DNA of 64,000 nucleotides from Promethearchaeia archaeon (GTDB lineage Archaea > Asgardarchaeota > Lokiarchaeia > Sigyniarchaeales > SOKP01), in contig JAHQWG010000046.1 of assembly GCA_029856045.1 (NCBI GenBank), positions 53,477-117,476 on the forward strand, given 5' to 3'. Positions 53,081 to 61,370 of this stretch are shown here, in pieces; the first letter of the stretch is position 1; each line of letters starts with the position of its first letter. A model generated the notes under the pieces. The model was not told where the DNA came from. It did no database searches and saw nothing but the letters and a program-made list of their open reading frames with translations. The translations under genes were made by a program, and so were the position numbers.

Positions 53081-54151
53081 ATGAAATATAAAGGAACTTA
53101 CGAATTTTATAGTACATTCATAGAAGGTTTAACTGATACAATTCCGATAACAATTCCTTTTAATTTGACACCATCAAAAATAAGGGCTCTAGTAAATCAT
53201 CAATCATTACGATTTATTCACGCGGGAAATTGGTGGAATATTAAAAATCCGGAAAAACGGTCTAAAGAGTTAATTTTGGCTCAACAAATGAAATTAGCCA
53301 ATGAAAATACAACGGGATTAATGTCAAAGAATATACAACCTGGGGATCAAGATTTGAAGGAGGAAGAAGATCGGCTAAAGAAAATTTATAGAAGACAAAT
53401 AAATTATGATAAATTTTTATACTGGTTATTAGATTCCTCTGAACTAATTGATTACTATAATAAAAACCTAGAATATGCTAATTGGGCAAGAGAAAATAAT
53501 AATTCAGCCATACCGATTTACTGCTCCATCCAAGTAATTAATTATGAATCTGCTAGAGAATGGTTTAAGAAAGCCTCAAGCAAAGGACATAATCATTTTT
53601 GTGTTGGTGTTAGTGAATTCTTAAAATATCCAAAATATAAGAAAGTAGGTATAAAAAGATTATTTGAAATTAGTTTAGGTATAAGAAGTGTAATAAATGA
53701 AAACGCTAAGTTGCATTTTAGTGGGGTTGCTAGCCATTATTTAATGCCCATTTTAGCCTGTCTTGGAGTTTCAAGTTTTGATGGGTCAACACCAGTCACA
53801 TCCGCGCTAGCTTATGGAACAGTTTTTAATGAAAACGGATATGGCCTAAGGGCAAATGTTTTAAAAGATAATATCGAAAAAAGGGAGAAGTTTTTCGCTA
53901 CAGCAAATAAATGTAAATGTGAGGTGTGCAATGGAAAAGATATTAAACAAATTGTAAATACCTTCTCTAAAGACAGAAAAACAAGAGTAATTCATAATAT
54001 TTCAATTTGGAGAAATCTTGTTTCAGAACTAAATTCAAAAAAAAATAACTTAGATAAATTCTTGGAAATATTAGATTCAAGAATTAATTTGAAATATTTT
54101 AAAGATTTACTAAAAATTAAAGATGATATTTTAGAAAGATATAACTATTAA
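53081..54151 (+). CDS. tRNA-guanine transglycosylase-like protein (TGT superfamily)
   Basis: This is a 356-residue protein with a TGT-like barrel and zinc site. HFSGVASHYLMPILACLGVS, followed by SFDGSTPVT, matches the TGT region HLLGIGxP...GVDxFDxxxPTR, and the Asp in FDGSTP fits the nucleophile. The zinc ligands CKCEVC near residue 287 and the later IHN match the C-x-C-x2-C...H pattern and the conserved HN of TGT. The N-terminal Asp motif (SDSGGFQ) of queuine/archaeosine TGTs is not seen. The early part reads IHAGNWWN instead. That sets it apart from tRNA enzymes and leaves room for a DpdA-like role on DNA, but no other 7-deazaguanine genes are nearby. Confidence 0.7.
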   Translation: MKYKGTYEFYSTFIEGLTDTIPITIPFNLTPSKIRALVNHQSLRFIHAGNWWNIKNPEKRSKELILAQQMKLANENTTGLMSKNIQPGDQDLKEEEDRLKKIYRRQINYDKFLYWLLDSSELIDYYNKNLEYANWARENNNSAIPIYCSIQVINYESAREWFKKASSKGHNHFCVGVSEFLKYPKYKKVGIKRLFEISLGIRSVINENAKLHFSGVASHYLMPILACLGVSSFDGSTPVTSALAYGTVFNENGYGLRANVLKDNIEKREKFFATANKCKCEVCNGKDIKQIVNTFSKDRKTRVIHNISIWRNLVSELNSKKNNLDKFLEILDSRINLKYFKDLLKIKDDILERYNY

Positions 54152-54208
54152 GTTGGTTCTAACAAATATTAAAAAAAAAAAAGAGAAAAATTGATTTATT
54201 ATTTAAAC

Positions 54209-55324
54209 TTATTTAGATTCCTGTTTTATTTTTTTCTTGGATTCCTTCCTTGCCATAAATGTATCTTCTAAAACATTCAAATATTCAATTAGGACTTGAT
54301 TTGATTTTGACTTTGTCTTATATTCTTTCTTAATTGTATTAATTATATATTCTGGGAAGAATTGTTGCACAAAGAAATCTGACAAAAGAGTATAATACTC
54401 GTTTCCACTCTCATCTTGAAACACTTGAATCATCCTAGAGGACCAGAGTTTCTTAAGAACATAATCAACGTCATCTACTCCTTTTTTCTTGAGCTTTTCA
54501 AGATCATTTCTAGTAACTATTGTTTGCCGTAATAACTTTATTGTCTCATACACTGGTGGATCAATTAAGAGATCGATCAGAGTTAAATTATCATTTTCAC
54601 TTAGTTTATATTCTTGAAAGAATTTCTTGCACTCTGTAACATAATTATTTGCCAGATTTGAAGGAAGACCATGACTACTAGGAGCCTTGATGAGTTTTAC
54701 TGGAGGAATCCTTGAAAATAAAAGATCATGTGTCAAAAATACCAACTCAGAAGGCATACCCTTAACAGATGCCTCTTTTATGATTTCATTTTTAATTAAA
54801 CTTGCAATAATCGCTTCTATATCAACGAATCCATGCTGATACTTGTCTTTTAACCAGACTAATAACTCCGATTTTGAGATTACACCTTCATCACGTAATC
54901 GATTTATTATTATTCTTTTAATCTCATCTTGATAAATAATTGCTAGTTTTTGCTCTAAATTTAATTTTGGATATACTGATAAGCGCTGAAAAATAGATGG
55001 AATTAAATTAATAAGATTTTCATTTTCAATATTGGCCAAAATTTGTCTCGAAACATCTGCTAATCCAGATTCATATAAATCTGGTTCATCCTCTAAACTC
55101 AATAGTAAAATGATGTAACAACCAGTTTCTTGTCCTGTATAGTAACTTGCAACGTTTAATGAGCCCACCATTAGACTTACCATTCCGGGTTCTCCAGTGT
55201 ATTCATGAGTACTATAAACTTGCATTAAAGTTTTATCTCCAATTACAACTTCCTCTGGATATTTTGCAATAATTTGTGTACCGATACGCTCATCCCATTT
55301 CATTATAACTAATCCGACTGGCAT
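54209..55324 (-). CDS. Cytosolic longin-like/winged-helix protein coupled to giant surface protein
   Basis: This is a 371-residue soluble protein. The N-terminal ~105 residues (VGLVIMKWDERIGTQIIAKY, then MVSLMVGSLNVASYYTG, then CYIILLLSLEDEP) resemble a longin or roadblock fold. A winged-helix-like region follows at ~130-190 (RLRDEGVISKSELLVWLKD), and a second near 260-320 has TIVTRNDLEKLKKKGV. The end is Lys-rich. Its ATG overlaps the stop of the surface protein gene by one base (TAATG), so the two are translationally coupled. A close paralogue lies at 60264-61370 in the same position behind a second surface protein. It probably binds the cytoplasmic tail of that protein. The function is unknown. 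Confidence 0.75.
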   Translation of the reverse strand: MPVGLVIMKWDERIGTQIIAKYPEEVVIGDKTLMQVYSTHEYTGEPGMVSLMVGSLNVASYYTGQETGCYIILLLSLEDEPDLYESGLADVSRQILANIENENLINLIPSIFQRLSVYPKLNLEQKLAIIYQDEIKRIIINRLRDEGVISKSELLVWLKDKYQHGFVDIEAIIASLIKNEIIKEASVKGMPSELVFLTHDLLFSRIPPVKLIKAPSSHGLPSNLANNYVTECKKFFQEYKLSENDNLTLIDLLIDPPVYETIKLLRQTIVTRNDLEKLKKKGVDDVDYVLKKLWSSRMIQVFQDESGNEYYTLLSDFFVQQFFPEYIINTIKKEYKTKSKSNQVLIEYLNVLEDTFMARKESKKKIKQESK

Positions 55325-58300
55325 TACTCTTCACTACCCCCCTCTTGATTTTCATCATATTCTTTTTCAATTTCAGGTTGTTCCTCTTCAATTTCCGATG
55401 GTTCTCTTTCAGGTTCTGGTGGTTCTTCCTCAACCTCAGGATATTCCCATTCGGGTTCTGGTGGTTCTTCCTCAACCTCAGGATATTCCCATTCGGGTTC
55501 TGGTGGTTCTTCCTCAACCTCAGGATATTCCCGTTCAAGCTCCGATGGTTCTCTTTCAGGTTCTGGAGGTTCTTTCTCAGGTTCTGGATATTCCCTTTCG
55601 GGTTCTGGTGGTTCTTCTTCAACCTCAGGATATTTCTTTTCAGGTTCTGGTGGTTCTTCCTTAACCTCAGGATATTCCTTTTCAGGTTCCGGTGGTTCTT
55701 CCTCAACTTCTGGATATTCCCTTTCAGTTTCTGGTAGTTCTTTTTTAATTTCTTCAAATTTTTTACCTTTAATACCAAGGGTATCTTCTATTGAGAGTCC
55801 TAATTTATCCCAAAGTGATTTCAACGAGTCAATAATATATTCTTGTTTAGTAGGCGCTTTAATTGAAGCAGGGATTGATTTACCTCCCTTTATTGCTTTT
55901 GACATAGATTTGGTTTTCTTTACAAAAGCAGGTATCTTCGCTTGCTGAACCACTCGATATCCAACAATACCTCCAACTCCAACAATAACAATTACCATAA
56001 TCAAAATAAAGTAGAATAATGGCATACCTGGAAATATTTCTGGCATTCCCACAACTATTGTAACATCCATAGTATAATTAATATGATTAGATGCCCAGTA
56101 TTTTATTTTTCCTGTTAAAGTTTGTGCAATTATAAAAGCATTTATCTCCGATGTTGTAAAATCATACTCATAGACCCCATCTCCATCATCGTCGGTGAAG
56201 GTATATATTGCATCTCCGATTGTAAGATTTACAATTGCACCAGTTAAATTTGTATTGTTTCTTGTTGGATCTGTTAATTTGAGCTTTATTGTTATGATAT
56301 CACCCTGGATTGAATTGATCTGGGAACCTTCAACACCAACTAAATCTCTAGTTATTTCTCTTAAGTTAATCGAGAGAGATATAAGTGCTGTTGCATAATC
56401 ATAATTATCCTTATCAAGTGTTACAAATAAAAGATAATCACCGACAGTGCGATTTTCGGTATTAAAGTCAAGTGTGTAATCTCCAGCACCCGTTTCATTA
56501 AGAAATCCTGAACCACTATCGATAACAGTCCCTAGCTCATCATAACGTTCCCAGAGATAGTAATGTGAATCTAAATCTGTAAGTATTTCCCCAGTAAGAT
56601 TATCTCTAAAAGTAAATGTAAAGTTGTAAGGATCCTCAACATAAATCTCCTTATAAATCCGGTCAATTTGCGCTTTGTGATTTACGGTCGTTGGTCGTTT
56701 AATTATATTTATAAAGAAATTCTTAATAGTAGTACTAAAATTACCTTTTTGAGCAGTGAATTCAATAAGATATTTTCCAGTAGTTTGAGCTTTGGATGTA
56801 TTGAAAAATAGTGTATAATAACCATCTAATTTAATTGGATCCTGTTCTATATCTACGCTAGCTGGTTCAAATGTCCATTTATATGAAACTGAAGCCTCTC
56901 CAATTAAATTTGTGGGTATTGAAGTTTCGTAGAATTTTACTGTTATGTTAAGATTTTCACCCCAGTATTCTGTAATTTCATTTGTATCATATTCTAATCC
57001 CGAAGAATAATTGTATATTTGCATGTCCGTTAATATTTCATTAAGAGCAAAAATAACTATTAATGGATTCGGGTTGAGATATCCACTTTTTGATCCTATT
57101 ATTTTAACAAAATAAGTATTTCCAGCAGATAAAATTGATGTATCAAAAGTTAAATTATAGTTGGCAGTAAATTCCCTATCTAATTTTGTATATTCTGTTA
57201 ATTCCGTTAATTCACTATCTACAACAGCAAATTTTATCGAATCCGCATCGGTGGGGGTGACAGTACCACTTATATTTGCTTGAAAAATTACTTTTACAAC
57301 AATATTATCACGCCAATAGACATTACTTAAAGGAGCAGATGTTAAGCTGATAAAAGTTTTCCAGTCTTGAATATTTACATGAGCAACAGTTGTATTCCAA
57401 GATTCAGAAAGAAGCGTGAAGTTTAATCCTTCATTTGGTGGAGTCCACGGATCTCCAGGTGGACTAGCAAAATCATAATATGTTTTATTTATTTGTCGAT
57501 ATGATCCTGCAAACCATAATTTCATTGAATAATTTCCTTGATTATAGATATCCCCATAAATAAAGTGGATAAATCGAGCAGTTCCACCTTCTTGGACAGT
57601 AATATTTGCAACAGAAACATCAGAGCCCGCAGTTGCATTATAAATTTCAATAATTGCATTTTCTAACTCTCCTTGATATTCATCGCAGGCATTAAAATGA
57701 ATAGTTGAGATATTTGCTATTATATTGAGTTTTGTGCTTTTAACATATGTAATATAAAAAGTACCATTATAAGGGCTCTCATTCTTTGCTCCCGCTTTTA
57801 ATAACTCAACAAGAATTTTTCCTAAATTTGTATTGTTGCCTTGAACTGAATAATTTACGTACGAATATACACCAGATAGGTCCTCAAAAGATTCAATAAT
57901 TGTGTCATTTTCATCTTTAATGTAGAGTTGTTTAATATAATTAGTCATATTGACAAAAGATAAGTTATAGCTATATATGCGCTGATAATTGCTTGGTATC
58001 CATTCATAAGTAACTAAAAGATCTTCCCCTACGTCTAACCTAATAACAGCGGGATCACTTACAGCAATAAAATTTTGGACGTATGTGGGGTTATTCGCAT
58101 TAAGTCTTGAGATTGTCCCATTAAAAATTTTTAAATGCTCTTCATAATAAGTTGCTTCATCTGACATAGCTCCATAATCAAAGTAAACACTATAATTATA
58201 GCTTGATTGATTTCCCCAAATTATTTGCGTTTCACCATTTTGATTCAATGTTGCATTCCCAACAATATCAGTATTATTTTCAAGTGTTATAAAACCATAT

Positions 58301-59772
58301 TTAACAGGATTTCCATCAATATCAGTAATATTAAAATTTATTGTCCATAATTCTAATGTTATAATAATTTCTGAATGCAAATCTAGAGGTTTATAATTAT
58401 CTAAAGTCGCAACAGTTTCTGTAAGAGGAACACTAACGCCTTGCATTGTAAAATTAACTATAATATCATACATGTCAGTCCTTGAAACATTTACAAACAA
58501 GACATCACCATCCGAATTTGTTAAATCGTCTTGATCTAAATAAGATTTTGAACTATTAGAAATATACACGTGCGCATTAGGAATTCTAAATCCATCTATA
58601 TCAGCACAGGTAATTTTTAATGAATACGAAACTGGCTCTATTTCACCGATGCTGGTTTGGATAATGTGATCTGGAACAGTCAAAACTGGTTTTGCCCAAA
58701 TAGAAATATCATCCCAATAATTATTTTCTCCATTTCCATCTGGACTGGGAGAATCATCGTCATGAAAATACATAATTTCTTCTATTGGAGTTGAAGTAGA
58801 ATCCGTACCTATAAAGAAAGTATAATGATTCCATTGATCTATGGGATATATATCTCTATAAGTACTATTGTCCCATATTTGATTACCATGGACATTATAT
58901 CCAGGACTTGGCCAGGAATTAGTCCTACTAGGACCCACACCTGTTATTTCGGTTAAAGCAGCTGATAAAATTCCAATATCTTCACATCTTATTTTGGCAG
59001 TCATACGTAAATTTGATGTTCTTGGGATTGGAGTAGAAAGGATTTGTCTTTTCCAATTATTTCCATATATTCGTAATGATCGAAAACCTCTAGCAACAAT
59101 AGTTATATTATCATCCTCGCCCCAGGGATCAGTAAAATCTTGACCTCCGGGTTGGAAGGGTTGTAATGTAACATCATGTTCAAAACCTTCGTGCCATACA
59201 CGAATAATGTCGTATCCTGGATCCAAAATTGCTGGATCTGTACCATTTTCAAAGTAGATAAAATATGTTCTTGTTGCAGATGCAGCTGTTGTCCCGTTCA
59301 TAATCCATATGACATCCCCAATGGCATTAATATATTTATTAAAATCCGACCAAGGATCAAATTGACAAGGTATAACTGTATAATCCGTAATGGAAGCATA
59401 TTCTACAACTCGAATTGTAGATGCATTTAATTCAGGATTAATAACACTACCATTTAGGAAAAATTGTGTAAAATTTACTAATAGTTCGACAGGAGCATTA
59501 TTTTGTACAGCCCCATTTGCGCTAACATTTACTGGAATTCTGTATTCCCATGTGTCATTCCACCATTCATAGTTAGAATAGGCACTCAATAAAGGTATAT
59601 TGTTGTTGGAAAACTCATCGTTAAAACCATCATCTTCTGTTAAATTCGTCGAAGAATCGTTAATAACTGTAAATTGCCCCATAATTCCCGACAAAATCAT
59701 AGTTGATAAAAAAAGGCAGAGTAAAAAAATTGTTTTGTTTTTTTTATTTAATTTAATTAATTTCATATACAT
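55324..59772 (-). CDS. Giant surface protein with DUF2341-like domain, one membrane helix and E/P-repeat tail
   Basis: This is a 1482-residue secreted membrane protein. A signal peptide (KTIFLLCLFLSTMILSGIMG) starts it. A DUF2341-like domain with WWNDTWEYRIPVNVSANG and many N-x-S/T sites follows. Then come several Ig-like beta repeats, with phrases such as RITCADIDG-type and YTLDFNTENRTVGDYLL. One membrane helix is near residues 1250-1272 (MPLFYFILIMVIVIVGVGGI). The cytosolic tail of ~210 residues has a basic stretch, then LWDKLGLSIEDTLGIKGK, then about nine copies of an E-Y-P-E-V-E-E-E-P-P-E-P unit and the end YDENQEGGSEE. TAATG couples it to the longin-like gene. It is an adhesion- or receptor-like candidate. 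Confidence 0.8.
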   Translation of the reverse strand: MYMKLIKLNKKNKTIFLLCLFLSTMILSGIMGQFTVINDSSTNLTEDDGFNDEFSNNNIPLLSAYSNYEWWNDTWEYRIPVNVSANGAVQNNAPVELLVNFTQFFLNGSVINPELNASTIRVVEYASITDYTVIPCQFDPWSDFNKYINAIGDVIWIMNGTTAASATRTYFIYFENGTDPAILDPGYDIIRVWHEGFEHDVTLQPFQPGGQDFTDPWGEDDNITIVARGFRSLRIYGNNWKRQILSTPIPRTSNLRMTAKIRCEDIGILSAALTEITGVGPSRTNSWPSPGYNVHGNQIWDNSTYRDIYPIDQWNHYTFFIGTDSTSTPIEEIMYFHDDDSPSPDGNGENNYWDDISIWAKPVLTVPDHIIQTSIGEIEPVSYSLKITCADIDGFRIPNAHVYISNSSKSYLDQDDLTNSDGDVLFVNVSRTDMYDIIVNFTMQGVSVPLTETVATLDNYKPLDLHSEIIITLELWTINFNITDIDGNPVKYGFITLENNTDIVGNATLNQNGETQIIWGNQSSYNYSVYFDYGAMSDEATYYEEHLKIFNGTISRLNANNPTYVQNFIAVSDPAVIRLDVGEDLLVTYEWIPSNYQRIYSYNLSFVNMTNYIKQLYIKDENDTIIESFEDLSGVYSYVNYSVQGNNTNLGKILVELLKAGAKNESPYNGTFYITYVKSTKLNIIANISTIHFNACDEYQGELENAIIEIYNATAGSDVSVANITVQEGGTARFIHFIYGDIYNQGNYSMKLWFAGSYRQINKTYYDFASPPGDPWTPPNEGLNFTLLSESWNTTVAHVNIQDWKTFISLTSAPLSNVYWRDNIVVKVIFQANISGTVTPTDADSIKFAVVDSELTELTEYTKLDREFTANYNLTFDTSILSAGNTYFVKIIGSKSGYLNPNPLIVIFALNEILTDMQIYNYSSGLEYDTNEITEYWGENLNITVKFYETSIPTNLIGEASVSYKWTFEPASVDIEQDPIKLDGYYTLFFNTSKAQTTGKYLIEFTAQKGNFSTTIKNFFINIIKRPTTVNHKAQIDRIYKEIYVEDPYNFTFTFRDNLTGEILTDLDSHYYLWERYDELGTVIDSGSGFLNETGAGDYTLDFNTENRTVGDYLLFVTLDKDNYDYATALISLSINLREITRDLVGVEGSQINSIQGDIITIKLKLTDPTRNNTNLTGAIVNLTIGDAIYTFTDDDGDGVYEYDFTTSEINAFIIAQTLTGKIKYWASNHINYTMDVTIVVGMPEIFPGMPLFYFILIMVIVIVGVGGIVGYRVVQQAKIPAFVKKTKSMSKAIKGGKSIPASIKAPTKQEYIIDSLKSLWDKLGLSIEDTLGIKGKKFEEIKKELPETEREYPEVEEEPPEPEKEYPEVKEEPPEPEKKYPEVEEEPPEPEREYPEPEKEPPEPEREPSELEREYPEVEEEPPEPEWEYPEVEEEPPEPEWEYPEVEEEPPEPEREPSEIEEEQPEIEKEYDENQEGGSEE
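55400..55735. repeat. Tandem 42-bp repeat coding the Glu/Pro/Tyr tail
   Basis: Near-identical 42-base units code for EYPEVEEEPPEPE(W/K/R). Three units around 55430-55560 are almost exact copies. The sequence is strongly low-complexity on both strands and opens spurious frames. Copy number may vary between strains. Confidence 0.8.
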
Positions 59773-60263
59773 ATCAAAGAACTCTAAAAATTTGTAATTT
59801 TTATAAAAAATGTTGTGAGAGCTAGAAAAAAAAATATAAATATATATGTTTGTTAAATATAATACTCTAAATTGAATTATTAAGGTATTAAAACTTTTTT
59901 TTAATAGTAGAGTAAAAAATTATTACAAGGAAGTTATAAGGAAATTTTATACGCTGCAGGAAACGCCCCGCTTAAATCGCACGCAGGATTAGCACAACTA
60001 TCATAATTAGTAATCACCCACAAAGGTCCTTTTAACATGATAACCTTCCTTCCTCCGTTGTTAAATTCGTGTCGTAGTTTCGAAGAACATAACTGACACA
60101 CTAATCCTTCTTTTGAGTTCTAGTAAGTGTAAATGGTCGGTGCCAAAATTTCTGAAGGCTTTTCTGGCATGAATAATAATAAGTTAATCACGAAGATAAA
60201 CCTTTCTATTTTTATCGGGTGATTGTGATTTCATATTAAAGAAAAAAAAGAAAAAATTGTTAT
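59773..60263. other. Intergenic region between the two surface cassettes
   Basis: About 490 bp. The part at 59930-60240 is less AT-rich than neighbouring gaps and carries a decayed zinc-ribbon gene on the minus strand. The part at 59773-59930 is AT-rich and should carry the promoter of the giant surface protein gene. I could not fit an RNase P, SRP or tRNA consensus on either strand. Confidence 0.45.
59934..60170 (-). pseudogene. Decayed zinc-ribbon gene fragment, possibly from a transposase
   Basis: On the minus strand, reading from ATG at 60170 gives MPEKPSEILAPTIYTY, then an in-frame TAG at 60120-60122, then NSKEGLVCQLCSSKLRHEF. The rest contains MLKGPLWVITNYDSCANPAC and DLSGAFPAAYKISL before a TAA. 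CQLC and CANPAC form a zinc-ribbon pattern. The base composition is richer in G and C than the neighbours. It looks like the N-terminal piece of a DDE-type transposase left after decay, but the family is not certain. Reading of TAG as pyrrolysine cannot be excluded but is unlikely in a truncated frame. Confidence 0.45.
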
Positions 60264-61370
60264 TTATTCTTTTACTTTAGACTTTTTCTTAGGTTTAGCT
60301 TGAAACGCATCGTGTATTACATTTAAATATTCTATTAAAACTTGGTTAGATTTAGATTTTTTGGCATATTCGCTTCTTATTACATTTAACAGATATTTTG
60401 GAAAGAATTTCTCAATGAAAAAATCCGATAAAAGTGCATAATATTCGTTTCCTCTCTCATCCTGAAATACTTGAATCATTCTCCCTTGCCAAAGTTTTTT
60501 AAGTACGTAATCAACGTCATCGACTCCTTTCTTCTTAAGCTTCTCAAGATCATTTCTTGTAACAATTGCTTGCCTTAAAAGCTTTAGAGTTTCATATACT
60601 TGAGGGTCAATTAAGAGTTCAATCAGTGCCAAATTATCTTCTTCATCAGGTCTATATTCTTGAAAGAATTTTCGAGATTCAACCGTATAATCATTAGCTA
60701 AATTTGAAGGAAGACCTTTATCAGCCGGATTTGCTAACAGTTGGATTGGAGGAATTCTGGTTATCAAGAGATCATGTATAAGAAAGATTAATTCTGAAGG
60801 CATTCCTTTCACTGATGTTTCTTTAATTAAATCGCTTTTAATTAAAGACATGATAATTGCATCAATATCGACAAATCCTTGTTTATATCGATCTTTGAGC
60901 CAAACCATTAACTCCGATTTTGAAATTACTCCCTCCTCTCGTAAACGATTTATAATTAATCGTTTAATTTCGTCTTGATAAATAATTGCAACTCGTTGTT
61001 CATCGTTTAATTTTGGATAAACAGATAATCTCTGAAAAATTGAAGGTATGAGATTTATGAAGGACTCATCTTCGATGCTTGCAAGAACTTGCCGAGATAT
61101 ATCAGCTAAACCCCCTTCATAGAGATCTGGGTCATCTTCTAAGCTTAAAAGTAATATAATGTAATAACCTGTATCTACGCCCGTATAATAGCTTGCGACG
61201 TTTAATGAGCCCACCATCAAACTAACCATTCCAGGCTCACCAGTATATTCGTGTGTGCTATAAACCTGCATTAAAGTCTTGTCTCCAATAACAACTTCCT
61301 CAGGATATTTCGCTAAAATTTGTGTTCCAATACGTTCATCCCATTTCATTATAACTAATCCAACTGGCAT
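60264..61370 (-). CDS. Cytosolic longin-like/winged-helix protein, second copy
   Basis: This 368-residue paralogue of the protein at 54209-55324 matches it closely along its whole length. The first 60 residues differ only at a few places (for example IIAKY versus ILAKY). The same parts are present: a longin/roadblock-like start with GLVIMKWDERIGTQI, winged helix with RLREEGVISKSELMVWLKD, the TIVTRNDLEKLKKKGVDDV-like segment (here AIVTRNDLEKLKKKG), and a Lys-rich end. Its ATG overlaps the stop of the second surface protein by one base. The retained pairing in both cassettes argues that the two proteins work together. Confidence 0.75.
   Translation of the reverse strand: MPVGLVIMKWDERIGTQILAKYPEEVVIGDKTLMQVYSTHEYTGEPGMVSLMVGSLNVASYYTGVDTGYYIILLLSLEDDPDLYEGGLADISRQVLASIEDESFINLIPSIFQRLSVYPKLNDEQRVAIIYQDEIKRLIINRLREEGVISKSELMVWLKDRYKQGFVDIDAIIMSLIKSDLIKETSVKGMPSELIFLIHDLLITRIPPIQLLANPADKGLPSNLANDYTVESRKFFQEYRPDEEDNLALIELLIDPQVYETLKLLRQAIVTRNDLEKLKKKGVDDVDYVLKKLWQGRMIQVFQDERGNEYYALLSDFFIEKFFPKYLLNVIRSEYAKKSKSNQVLIEYLNVIHDAFQAKPKKKSKVKE

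Noticed and set aside
55400..55735. CRISPR array
   Set aside because: The repeats are contiguous, in coding frame and without spacers; no cas genes are present.
55290..55778. Basic Asn/Lys/Leu-repeat frame of 162 codons over the tail repeats
   Set aside because: It is the shifted reading of the 42-bp repeats of the surface protein tail. The surface protein has a signal peptide, a membrane helix and a matching paralogue, so the other frame is a shadow.
59930..60240. Possible RNase P or SRP RNA in the GC-richer gap
   Set aside because: No conserved core motifs of either RNA could be fitted on either strand, while a zinc-ribbon reading frame explains the composition.
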